From assembly GCA_002189105.1 (NCBI GenBank), contig NIOB01000001.1, positions 1,364,001-1,428,000 of the forward strand: a stretch of 64,000 nt of DNA. The letters are read 5' to 3'. The number at the start of each line of letters is the position of its first letter. Position 1 is the stretch's first letter. The notes under the pieces were generated by a model that was given only the letters and a program-made list of their open reading frames with translations, was not told the DNA's origin and made no database searches. A program made the position numbers and the translations under genes. The stretch comes from Saccharibacillus soli (GTDB lineage: Bacteria > Bacillota > Bacilli > Paenibacillales > Paenibacillaceae). Shown here one piece after another: positions 43,997 through 52,706 of this stretch.

Positions 43997-46421
43997 ATCC
44001 GTGTTCGTCCGCGTAGATCTCAAGCAGCTGACCGCTATAATCCACGGTAGACATGTTGGGACAGCCGACCAGCTCGGCAGTAAAGATCTGCTGCTCCGAC
44101 ATGCCCGCATAATGACCATGACGCTCGCCAATCGTCAGACATCGCTTGGCTTCCGACCAGTATAACGACAGGGTCGAATAGGCTCCCTGCTCATACGCAT
44201 AGGAATCGCCTTCGTCGAAGTACAACGTGAATGTCGCATCACCGCCTGGATAGATCTTCAGATGAATCGGCCCCTGCGGATCTTCATCCGCATATTGGAC
44301 ATCGCCTCCTAGCGGCACGATGGAGCCTGCACGGACATAGAGCGGAAGCGTTCCCAGATCAGCAGCCGCACTTACAATCTGACCGCCTTCCATCCGCTGC
44401 TCATTCCAATACTCATACCAGACGCCCTCCGGCAGATAGACGGATCGCGTAGGTTCGGCATCTTCCAGGGAAGGAGAGCCGGGCGCCACATTCATCGGCT
44501 CTGTAACCGGAGCGACCAGAAAGGCAGGGCCCCACATAAATTGATCGCGGATCGAATGTACCTGCGGGTCTTGACGATAATCGAAGGCCAGAGCACGGAA
44601 GATCGTATATCGTTCGTGCGTCACCGCAGCAGCGAGCGCATATAGATAAGGCATCAGACGATAGCGCAGCTTCAGGAACTTCTCCAGCACGTCATACACT
44701 CGTTCACCCGGCGATCCAAAACGCCAGATCTCTCGCGGTGTATCCGTCCCGTGCGAACGGAACATGGGCAGGAATGTCCCTAACTGGAACCAACGGACAT
44801 ACAGCTCCCGATAGCCCGCGTCGGCAGTCCCCTGTTCATAATCGCCGTTCCAGAACCACAATTCCGGCTGATTACGCACGAAAAAGGCTCCGATGTCCGA
44901 CGTCCAATACGGAGAGCCGGTCATGCAGAAGTTCAGCCCATCGGCAATCTGTTTGCGCAGCGTATCCCATGTGGCTGATGTATCGCCTGACCATGTGATG
45001 GTCGCATACCGATGCTGCCCGGCATAGGCGGAACGCGTCAGATTGACCACACGTTTGCGATCCGTTTCCGCCCGCTGCCCTTCATACAGACCATGCGAAT
45101 GTTCCAGCGAATACGCATTGACGTATTCCGCATCCAGATACCGTCTGCTCTCGGATGTGTTAATGGACATACGGTGTTCCGGCTCCGGCTTAACCGCTCC
45201 TTTCCAATCCGCCTCGAAAGGTTCGGTACAATCGCACCACCAGGCGTCCACCCCATGCCGGAACAGTCCTTCACTGGCCTGCTTCCAATAGAGCTTCCGT
45301 GCTTCAGGGTCAAAGGCATTATAAGTGGCCCGGTTGCCCAGCAGAAAACCGCCCTCTTCCATCTCCCGGTGATTGTCGCCGCCCTCACTCATGATCGGCC
45401 ATACAGAGACCATCCATCGGACGTGCAGGGCATGCAGCTCATCCGCCAGCGCTTCAGGGTTCGGGAAACGTTCGGGGTCCAGCGTCTTCTGCCCCCATAG
45501 ATTGCCCGTCCAGGACTGCCAATCGAGAACGATGGCATCCAGCGGAAGCTTACGCTCCCGATATTCCCGCGCTACAGCAAGCAATTCTTCGGCAGATTCG
45601 TACCGCTCTTTCGACTGAATATACCCATACGCCCACCTTGGCAGCAGCGGTACGTCGCCCGTCAATTCCCGAATCCCGGAGATGATCGTATCGAATTCAG
45701 GGCCGTAGATCACATAGAACTCCAGCTCATCATCCGCATCCGTTTCCAGGTAAGAACCCTTTTCATCATCCCGAAACGTCATGGAGGAGCAGGAATCCAC
45801 CAGAATCCCATAACCTCGAGAAGACAGCAGCACCGGAATGGAAGCCTTGAGATTCTGCTGGTACAAATACTGATACTCACCTCTAAGGTTCATCATGCCT
45901 TCTTCATGGGAACCAAGTCCGTACAGGGCTTCTCCATCCTGCCAATCAAATTCAAGCCGCGTGCGATAAGCCCGTCGATCCAGGTGTCTCTCGCGCTCCT
46001 CTCCCTGCACGCGCAGCCCATCTGCTCCATAAGTGACTTCCTGCTCCTGCGAGGAATGCTGCGCCGCAAACGATGTCCGAAACACTTCAATCGGCTCCAG
46101 CGTCTTGCCGCCGCCCGCAGGCTCACGAAACAGCAGCTCTCCATCCCGATTCCGATAGCTGAACGCGCAGGTTGCCTTGTCGATCTCGATGTCCATCGCC
46201 TCCGTGCGCAGGATTAACCGCTCCCCCTCGTCTTGCAGTTTCCAATGGACAGGGGCTGCCGGACGATCGATTACGATCAGACTGGATTTATCGGCAAAAT
46301 AGGGTTCCTGCGTATAGCGAATACGCACGATGTTCGGGCTGCATACTTCCAGGTGCATCCGTCCGGCAGAGGTCGTCAGCTCCGGGCCTCTAACGGATTC
46401 CGTCCAATTTATCAACAACAA
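43980..46421 (-). CDS. GH31 glycosidase (alpha-xylosidase / alpha-glucosidase type)
   Basis: An approximately 814-residue GH31 enzyme. The N-terminal beta-sandwich is followed by a barrel with nucleophile D397 (WWCDCTEPFE) and acid/base D480 (TWSGDTSATW), then C-terminal beta domains. The YEGQRAETDRKRVVNLTRSA region resembles the CjXyl31A/BoGH31 alpha-xylosidase group, but specificity is not certain. No in-frame ATG exists near the expected N-terminus; three consecutive TTG codons (46421-46413) follow GAGAGGGG, so a TTG start inside the last codons of the regulator gene is proposed. It is the last gene of the second transport operon. Confidence 0.88.
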   Translation of the reverse strand: MLLINWTESVRGPELTTSAGRMHLEVCSPNIVRIRYTQEPYFADKSSLIVIDRPAAPVHWKLQDEGERLILRTEAMDIEIDKATCAFSYRNRDGELLFREPAGGGKTLEPIEVFRTSFAAQHSSQEQEVTYGADGLRVQGEERERHLDRRAYRTRLEFDWQDGEALYGLGSHEEGMMNLRGEYQYLYQQNLKASIPVLLSSRGYGILVDSCSSMTFRDDEKGSYLETDADDELEFYVIYGPEFDTIISGIRELTGDVPLLPRWAYGYIQSKERYESAEELLAVAREYRERKLPLDAIVLDWQSWTGNLWGQKTLDPERFPNPEALADELHALHVRWMVSVWPIMSEGGDNHREMEEGGFLLGNRATYNAFDPEARKLYWKQASEGLFRHGVDAWWCDCTEPFEADWKGAVKPEPEHRMSINTSESRRYLDAEYVNAYSLEHSHGLYEGQRAETDRKRVVNLTRSAYAGQHRYATITWSGDTSATWDTLRKQIADGLNFCMTGSPYWTSDIGAFFVRNQPELWFWNGDYEQGTADAGYRELYVRWFQLGTFLPMFRSHGTDTPREIWRFGSPGERVYDVLEKFLKLRYRLMPYLYALAAAVTHERYTIFRALAFDYRQDPQVHSIRDQFMWGPAFLVAPVTEPMNVAPGSPSLEDAEPTRSVYLPEGVWYEYWNEQRMEGGQIVSAAADLGTLPLYVRAGSIVPLGGDVQYADEDPQGPIHLKIYPGGDATFTLYFDEGDSYAYEQGAYSTLSLYWSEAKRCLTIGERHGHYAGMSEQQIFTAELVGCPNMSTVDYSGQLLEIYADEHGFIAPR

Positions 46422-47151
46422 CGCGATCGTGCCCCTCTCTTGTTTCTGATGCTTCCCGGTAAGCGCCCGGCGTGATGCCCGTGTATTTCTTGAAGACTTT
46501 GTTGAAGTAATGTTTATTCTCAATCCCTACCCGACGTCCGATCTCATTGACCGACAGATGCCGATGGGTATGCAGCAGCTTGCGGGCTTCATGAATCCGC
46601 AGCGCATTGAGATAATTGACGAAGGTATCTCCGGTTTCTTTTTTGAACAGGCTGCTGATATAGGAAGGGTGCAGTTCCATTAGATCGGCGAGATGGTCGA
46701 GCGACAGATCATTCATATAATGAGCCTTGGTATACGCCAGAATTCGCTTGATATGTTGGGTGCTCTCTCCATCTCCATCTGAAGGCAGCTTGCTTTCGAT
46801 TCTTTTGAGCAGATCGGACATCTCATCCTTGTCAATCGGCTTCAGCAGATAGTCCACGACTCCGCTGCGCAGCGCCCTACGTACGTATTCAAAGTCATCA
46901 TGCCCGGTTAACACGATAAATCGTTCGCATAATCCCACGTCCTTCGCTTCCTGCATCAGTTCAAACCCGTTTTTCTCCGGCATATGCAGATCGGTCACCG
47001 TTACATCCGGCATCTCTTCCTTCATGAGTTCGATCGCTTCAAACGCGTTGCCCGCCGATCGCACTTCGCTTCCAGGCGAAGCCGCATCCTGAATGACTTT
47101 GACCAGCCCGCGCAGTATGATCGGTTCATCGTCTACAATCAGCAGTTTCAT
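46390..47151 (-). CDS. response regulator with AraC domain (short form)
   Basis: A 253-residue regulator: receiver with D54 (VTVTDLHMPEK), a short linker and an AraC domain (LADLMELHPSYISSLFKKETG, VGIENKHYFNKVFKK). It is half the size of the two YesN-like regulators at 26-31 kb because it lacks the central region. The start overlaps the kinase stop by 4 bp. The last codons overlap the proposed GH31 start. Confidence 0.95.
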   Translation of the reverse strand: MKLLIVDDEPIILRGLVKVIQDAASPGSEVRSAGNAFEAIELMKEEMPDVTVTDLHMPEKNGFELMQEAKDVGLCERFIVLTGHDDFEYVRRALRSGVVDYLLKPIDKDEMSDLLKRIESKLPSDGDGESTQHIKRILAYTKAHYMNDLSLDHLADLMELHPSYISSLFKKETGDTFVNYLNALRIHEARKLLHTHRHLSVNEIGRRVGIENKHYFNKVFKKYTGITPGAYREASETREGHDRVVVDKLDGIR

Positions 47152-48905
47152 CTCGATTCGTCCTCTCCTTTGACCATAGGTACGGTTACGTACAAAGTCA
47201 CCTGCGTTCCCTCCCCTTCACGGCTTTCCAGCAGCAGTAGAGAACCTTCTCCGAAAAAGGACTTCACACGTTCACTCACATTGACCAGTCCCACATTGCC
47301 TTCCCCGTCCATACTGCGCGGATTGCTTCCGGTCGGATCAGCCAGTCGGGCTTGCAGCGCAGTGAACTTGTCTTCAGGGATGCCTACCCCACTGTCTGCG
47401 ATCCGAATGACGATTCCTCCATCCTCCTTCACGGCCTGAATCCGAATATGCACAGGCTTCAGTGTGGCGGCTCCATGCACAATGCTGTTCTCGACAAGCG
47501 GCTGGAGGATGAAGCGTGGGCAGAAGATCTGCTTGGCGTCCACCTGGATATCCAATTCGTAAGTCAACCGATTCTGCAAGCGCATCTGATGAATATTCAG
47601 GTAAAAAACGACTGTTTCAAGCTCCTGGGCCAGCACCGTCTGATCGTCTTCCGAAGACAGACTGTAACGCATCAGCTTGCCGAACCAATACGAAATATCC
47701 GCAACCTCATGGTCATTATTCGATTCGGCCAACATGCGGATGGTTTCCAGCGTGTTATACAGAAAATGCGGCTTGATCTGCGCCTGAAGCACCTTGTACG
47801 CCGCCTCCTTGTTTCGGAGTTCCGCACGGTGCACATTATTAATCAGCTCGTCCATTCGCTGGATCATGGCATTGTACGTGACCGTCAGAAATCCAATCTC
47901 GTCTCTGGCCTGCGGTGTACCCGAATCGAGCGCATACTGTTTGAGATTATCGTCGTTGAGGGCACGCATATGCCCGGCAAGTGCCAGAATCCGCTTGGTA
48001 ATCGTAGACGCCAGCACGTAATACAGAATCGACAGAGCCACCAACAAAGCGACAATGACCGCCACAAGCACCGTTTCCCTTTTTTTGACGGAATGAAAGA
48101 CCTCATCCACCTGCCCCGTGACGACCAGACGCACGCCCAATTCATCCAGCTTGACCTGATTTACAATCGTATTCCGCTGCACAAAAAACAGTTCTCCGCT
48201 GCTTAGACGCTTCCACATCGCTTCATCCATTCCCTGGATTGGCTGACCGCTGCCATCCCAGGGTTCTCCCTGATCCGATAGCAGTGCAGCTGTCCATTTG
48301 CCTTCGATCCCGGCCGCCTCGTAGAAACGTTGAAACAATGCCTGATTCGTTCGCATCTCCAGCAGACCAATCCGTTCCGTAAATTGGGCATTGTACAGAT
48401 ATTGATAATAATTCAGCTCCGGCCACGAACCTTCACTGCCTCGCCGCAGCCAGATCCCGGTTCCCGGCTTCAAATGCTCCACTTGCGCCAGCAGACCTGA
48501 ATCAAGTGCCGATATATCCGTGAAATAGTCGGTAATCGTAAAGACATCCGGCTTGGTCTTATAGATGGACAAGGACTCAATCGCAGGGTCGGCAAAATAA
48601 GACTGGGTATAGATGGGCTGGATATAGCGGATAAACGAATACACACTATCTCCTTCGTAGTCATAAGCGCCATCAAGGTAATCGACCAGATACGGATTGT
48701 ACTGCAGCATCCGGTGTACCGACTGAATCCGGGCAAAATCGGTACGCAGATTGGCATAAGCCTGTTCCAGCACCTTCTGCCGACTGCTGACGAATTGATC
48801 GATCAGATTTTTGGAGGTCTGCGCGTAATACAGATAACCGAATCCCATTACCGGGATGAAGATGAAGAGTAGATACCCCAGAATAATTTTCCGCATAATA
48901 CTCAT
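47148..48905 (-). CDS. YesM-like sensor histidine kinase
   Basis: A 585-residue kinase with an N-terminal helix (about 5-25), a 250-residue extracellular sensor, a second helix (about 278-300), HAMP, a coiled linker, phosphoacceptor H380 (IKPHFLYNTLETIRM) and an ATPase domain (NSIVHGA, DSGVGIP). It lies between the solute-binding-protein gene and its regulator within a transport operon, so it probably senses the imported sugar or the binding protein. GGGGAG precedes the ATG. Confidence 0.94.
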   Translation of the reverse strand: MSIMRKIILGYLLFIFIPVMGFGYLYYAQTSKNLIDQFVSSRQKVLEQAYANLRTDFARIQSVHRMLQYNPYLVDYLDGAYDYEGDSVYSFIRYIQPIYTQSYFADPAIESLSIYKTKPDVFTITDYFTDISALDSGLLAQVEHLKPGTGIWLRRGSEGSWPELNYYQYLYNAQFTERIGLLEMRTNQALFQRFYEAAGIEGKWTAALLSDQGEPWDGSGQPIQGMDEAMWKRLSSGELFFVQRNTIVNQVKLDELGVRLVVTGQVDEVFHSVKKRETVLVAVIVALLVALSILYYVLASTITKRILALAGHMRALNDDNLKQYALDSGTPQARDEIGFLTVTYNAMIQRMDELINNVHRAELRNKEAAYKVLQAQIKPHFLYNTLETIRMLAESNNDHEVADISYWFGKLMRYSLSSEDDQTVLAQELETVVFYLNIHQMRLQNRLTYELDIQVDAKQIFCPRFILQPLVENSIVHGAATLKPVHIRIQAVKEDGGIVIRIADSGVGIPEDKFTALQARLADPTGSNPRSMDGEGNVGLVNVSERVKSFFGEGSLLLLESREGEGTQVTLYVTVPMVKGEDESR

Positions 48906-48956
48906 GGGCGACTCCCCTTCCCCTGCTGACCGCTGCCCAACCTGTCAGTGCCATCT

Positions 48957-48992
48957 ATAAATAAAACCCGGCAGAGAGACGATCTCCGCCGG
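48957..48992 (-). terminator. terminator-like hairpin between binding protein and kinase
   Basis: CCGGCAGAGA (48968-48977) pairs with TCTCCGCCGG (48983-48992) with one mismatch and is followed on the minus strand by TTTTATTTAT. It would end most transport transcripts and let only some read into the kinase, regulator and GH31 genes. Confidence 0.7.
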
Positions 48993-49023
48993 TCACTTCC
49001 CCATGCTCGGAATCCATCCGAAC

Positions 49024-50589
49024 TTATTCAAACAATCCTTTTTTCTCTTGATAAATGCCGTTTGCCCACTCGACGAGATCATTCAATCCCATCGACTCGG
49101 CTGTCTTAATCATCTGCTCGTAATTAGCGACGGCTTCTTCTTCGGATTTCGCCAGATAGATTTTCACTTTTTCGTTTTTAATCATTTCGTCGATTTTCGT
49201 TTTGGTCGTCTTCTGCTGCGAGTCCGGCTGAGTCTGAATCAAGCCCAACTGCGGTTTGTAGACCGTGACCTCTTTTCTCTCCATCAGCGCCTTGGTCTTC
49301 TGGGTGCCTTCGACGTAACCTTGCAGCCCTTCCGTCACGCCGTCATTGTACAGATACCACCATTTGATGCCATTGGAATTGATGAAGTCGGAATCGGACG
49401 GATCGTATTTCAGATTCGGGTAGCCCTTTTCATTCCAGGTCCAGTGTTCGCCTTCGACGCCAAACATCGTCAGCTTCTTGCCCTCATCGCTCGCCAGATA
49501 CTGGAGGAATTTGATGGAGGCTTCCGGATCTTTATTGTTTTTGGTGATAAAAGTTCCCGCAAAACCTAACCCCGTGCTGACGATCTTCGTCTTGTCAGAC
49601 AGCGCACTTGGCAGCATCTTGAACGAATAGGATTGTCCGCTGTTTTTGATCTTGATATTGTCCGTATCCGCTACACTGACCGTATGACTGTGGGCAAAGG
49701 CCTTGCCGCTGGTCGCATACTGATCGTCGATCTGGTCGTTGGTGTAGGCGAAGTTTTCGCCCAGGATATAGCCATTGCGATAAAGCGCATTCATGAATTT
49801 GAAGAATTCAAGCATCTCCGGTTGGCGAATCGCATAATCGACTTTGCCATCACGTTCGTACCAGCCATCAAGCAGCGCTTCCACACCAAACTGCTGAAGG
49901 AAATACTGTTCCAGCCAGTCCTTGTCCATAATCAAGGGAACCATATCGGGATATTTCGACTTCACCAGGCCCAATACCTTCATAAAGTCGTCGGTTGATT
50001 GGATGGGCGGATTGCCCAGTTCCTTCATAATGTCTTCCCGCACGGCAATTCCCGGATTACCGTCACTGCCGATTGCGTATTTGTTAGCCGACATTTCTTC
50101 CTGGGTGGCAAAGGAATTGCGAACGGTGTAGAAATTGCCATCGTCCATCGTATGGATGGCGATCCGCGTCTTGTCGATCTTAAAGTCCGGCGCGTATTTC
50201 TCGATCAGCTCGTTCCACGGATAGGACAGCTTGGAATCGGACATCCGATCGATGTTGGAATACGTAAAGACCAGATCGGGCAGGTCACCGGAAGAAATCA
50301 TCAGCGGAAGCTGCTTATCGTCCGTGGCGACTGTCACCTTCAGCTTGATCCCTGTCTTTTCCGTAATCTTGTCGGCAACGGGTCCTTTCCATTCCTTCAC
50401 CGGGTACCAGGGAGCATCAATGAAAATCGACAGTTCCTTGACCCCGTTCGCATCGGCCTGCGCTTTGGGTACTTCGCCCGAAGCGTTCTTGCCGTCTCCT
50501 CCGCCCGAACCGCATGCAGACAGCAGTGAGATCGCCAGTACGCCTACCATCGACAGCAGCGAGAATTTGTTACTCTTTTTTGTATTCAT
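49024..50589 (-). CDS. solute-binding lipoprotein of second sugar importer
   Basis: A 521-residue lipoprotein with lipobox LSAC and a glycine-rich linker, of the same large extracellular family as the binding protein at 24.7-26.3 kb but clearly diverged. The ligand is probably an oligosaccharide acted on by the GH31 enzyme in the operon. The ATG at 50589 is 9 bases after GGAGGGG; an ATG six codons upstream overlaps that site and is less likely. Confidence 0.93.
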   Translation of the reverse strand: MNTKKSNKFSLLSMVGVLAISLLSACGSGGGDGKNASGEVPKAQADANGVKELSIFIDAPWYPVKEWKGPVADKITEKTGIKLKVTVATDDKQLPLMISSGDLPDLVFTYSNIDRMSDSKLSYPWNELIEKYAPDFKIDKTRIAIHTMDDGNFYTVRNSFATQEEMSANKYAIGSDGNPGIAVREDIMKELGNPPIQSTDDFMKVLGLVKSKYPDMVPLIMDKDWLEQYFLQQFGVEALLDGWYERDGKVDYAIRQPEMLEFFKFMNALYRNGYILGENFAYTNDQIDDQYATSGKAFAHSHTVSVADTDNIKIKNSGQSYSFKMLPSALSDKTKIVSTGLGFAGTFITKNNKDPEASIKFLQYLASDEGKKLTMFGVEGEHWTWNEKGYPNLKYDPSDSDFINSNGIKWWYLYNDGVTEGLQGYVEGTQKTKALMERKEVTVYKPQLGLIQTQPDSQQKTTKTKIDEMIKNEKVKIYLAKSEEEAVANYEQMIKTAESMGLNDLVEWANGIYQEKKGLFE

Positions 50590-50670
50590 GCTCCATAACC
50601 CCTCCATTTGTCCTCATTATATATCAAGACGAATGTCTTAATATTGGAGTGCCGCCTGCCCAGAGTACGC

Positions 50671-51552
50671 TTATCCCTTGACCGAACCCAGCATAATGCC
50701 CTGAATAAAAAATTTCTGCAAGAACGGATAGACACAGACAATGGGTGCAATGGAGATGACCATCGCCGCCACTTGCAGCGAATAACTGGTGACACCGGCA
50801 GAAGCGCTGTTGGCGGCGGCAATGGCATCCATCGGCGCATTGCTTCGGTTGATGACTTCCATCATCCGAAAGGCCAGCGTGCGCAGCTCCTCCGATTGCA
50901 CGAAATAAGCCGAGTCCAGCCAGGAGTTCCACTGTCCCACTCCGATAAACAGCCCCATCGTAGCGATGAGCGGCATGGATACCGGGATGATAATGCGGTA
51001 GAAGACGACCAGCTCACGTGCTCCATCGATATGCGCCGATTCCTTCAGTTCGCTCGGAATATCCCGGAAGAAGGAGATGGCAATCAGCAGGAAGAAGGTG
51101 TTCAGCAGCGAAGGCACGATATATACGCCAAATGAATTCAGCAGGCCAATTGAGCGCAGCACTACATAGTACGGGATCAACCCACCAGAGAAATACATGG
51201 CGAAGATGATGATCGTGAAGTAGGTCTTGTGCAGCAGCAGATCACGGTGAGACAATCCATAGGCGACCAGACAGGTGAACAGGACGCCTGATACCGTGCC
51301 GATTACGGTTCTCGCTACCGTGACCAGGAACGCCTTGTACCACGCGGGATCACTCAGGAACTGTGCATAATTCTCCAGCGTGAAGCTTCGCGGCCACAGA
51401 TACACATTGCCCAGCAGCGAATCCGTCCCTTTGTTAAACGAGAGGATCAGCACGTAATAGAAAGGGTAGAGCATCGACAACATAATCAGAAATAACGTCA
51501 CGTTGACGAAGGTATCCATGATGCGGTCTTTTTGCCTTTGATCCAGATTCAA
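50671..51552 (-). CDS. carbohydrate ABC transporter permease, LplC type
   Basis: A 293-residue permease with six membrane helices and EAA-loop ESAHIDGARELVVF. The C-terminus GIMLGSVKG is typical of LplC proteins. The start is TTG at 51552 with AGGAGG 7 bases upstream. It pairs with the neighbouring LplB-type subunit. Confidence 0.93.
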   Translation of the reverse strand: MNLDQRQKDRIMDTFVNVTLFLIMLSMLYPFYYVLILSFNKGTDSLLGNVYLWPRSFTLENYAQFLSDPAWYKAFLVTVARTVIGTVSGVLFTCLVAYGLSHRDLLLHKTYFTIIIFAMYFSGGLIPYYVVLRSIGLLNSFGVYIVPSLLNTFFLLIAISFFRDIPSELKESAHIDGARELVVFYRIIIPVSMPLIATMGLFIGVGQWNSWLDSAYFVQSEELRTLAFRMMEVINRSNAPMDAIAAANSASAGVTSYSLQVAAMVISIAPIVCVYPFLQKFFIQGIMLGSVKG

Positions 51553-51567
51553 GGTCTGTCCTCCTCT

Positions 51568-52551
51568 CTAGAATAAGCTCGATCCCGAGCTGCGTTTGGC
51601 AATGAAGTTGCTGGAAAAGATCAGGATGACCGAGATGACCGCCTGGATCAGATCAATGGCCGCCGCATAGGAGAAGCGTCCATCCTTGAGCCCGACTTTG
51701 AACGCATAGGTCTGTACGATCTCCGACGTCGGATTGTTGATGCTGTTCCCGAGCAGGAATGCCTGCTCAAAGTTGGAACCTACCATCCCGCCGCCCAGAA
51801 TACTGCCAATGGTCAGAATCAGCACAACCACGATCGTTCCCTGCATCCCTGGAATCGTGATATGCCGGATGCGTGCCAATCGGCCTGCACCGTCAATCTG
51901 CGCCGCTTCGTAGAGCGAAGGATTGATCCCCGCGATCGAAGCCAGGAAGATGATCGTCCACCAGCCCACTTCCTTCCAGACGGCACTGCCAACCGCGAGT
52001 CCCCAGAATGAGTTGGGATTTGTCAGAATATCCAGCGGCTTATCAATGATCCCCAGCCCCATGAGCAGCTTGTTCACCATGCCGATGTCGGTAGACAACA
52101 GCGAGAAAGCAATCCCCACGACTACGACCCATGAGATAAAGTGCGGCAGGTAACTTATTGTTTGTACCCAACGCTTGAAGGTCGTATTTTTGACCTCATT
52201 CAGCAGAATCGCCAGCAGGATCGGAGCCGGGAAAGTGAAAATCACTTTGAGCAGGCTCAGCACCAGCGTGTTGCGTACGATCATCCCAAATTGATAATCA
52301 TGAACAAATTCGTCAAAGTGCTTGAGTCCCACCCATTCGCTGGTAAAGATCCCGCCGATGCCATCGGAGATGGAATAATCCTTGAACGCCATCAGGATGC
52401 CGAACATCGGGGTGTAAGCGAAGATCAGCAGGAAGACCATACCCATCCCCACGAATACATGCAGAGTCGCCTGCTTTTTAAACCGCTTCCAAAAGTTTGT
52501 GCCCGAACGATCCATCAGCTTGGGCTTCGTTACTTGCGTATTCAAGTCCAT
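51568..52551 (-). CDS. carbohydrate ABC transporter permease, LplB type
   Basis: A 327-residue permease, first gene of the second importer operon, with six membrane helices and EAA-loop EAAQIDGAGRLARI. The post-helix-1 motif FGILMAFKDYS is typical. AAGGAGG precedes the ATG. Unlike the xylan operon, the permeases here precede the binding protein. Confidence 0.93.
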   Translation of the reverse strand: MDLNTQVTKPKLMDRSGTNFWKRFKKQATLHVFVGMGMVFLLIFAYTPMFGILMAFKDYSISDGIGGIFTSEWVGLKHFDEFVHDYQFGMIVRNTLVLSLLKVIFTFPAPILLAILLNEVKNTTFKRWVQTISYLPHFISWVVVVGIAFSLLSTDIGMVNKLLMGLGIIDKPLDILTNPNSFWGLAVGSAVWKEVGWWTIIFLASIAGINPSLYEAAQIDGAGRLARIRHITIPGMQGTIVVVLILTIGSILGGGMVGSNFEQAFLLGNSINNPTSEIVQTYAFKVGLKDGRFSYAAAIDLIQAVISVILIFSSNFIAKRSSGSSLF

Positions 52552-52613
52552 GCGCTCTCCTCCTTGATTTCAGCTTACTACCGGAGAAAGGGGCGGCATA
52601 AGCCAACATTCTA

Positions 52614-52628
52614 AAGAAAGCGTTATCA
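52614..52628 (+). promoter_or_regulatory. cre-like site upstream of the second importer operon
   Basis: AAGAAAGCGTTATCA differs from the cre consensus only at position 2. It lies 63-77 bp upstream of the first permease start. Confidence 0.55.
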
Positions 52629-52657
52629 TTTTTTAATATGGAGGTCACCCGTCTATC

Positions 52658-52688
52658 AAAAAAAGCCCCTTTCCCGAAGGAAAGGAGC
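52658..52688 (-). terminator. UUCG-tetraloop terminator of the GH43-CBM6 gene
   Basis: On the minus strand GCTCCTTTCC-TTCG-GGAAAGGGGC forms a 10-bp stem with one mismatch and a UUCG loop, followed by seven T. It separates the GH43 gene from the importer operon. Confidence 0.9.
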
Positions 52689-52706
52689 CTCTGTTCATAT
52701 TCAGGG

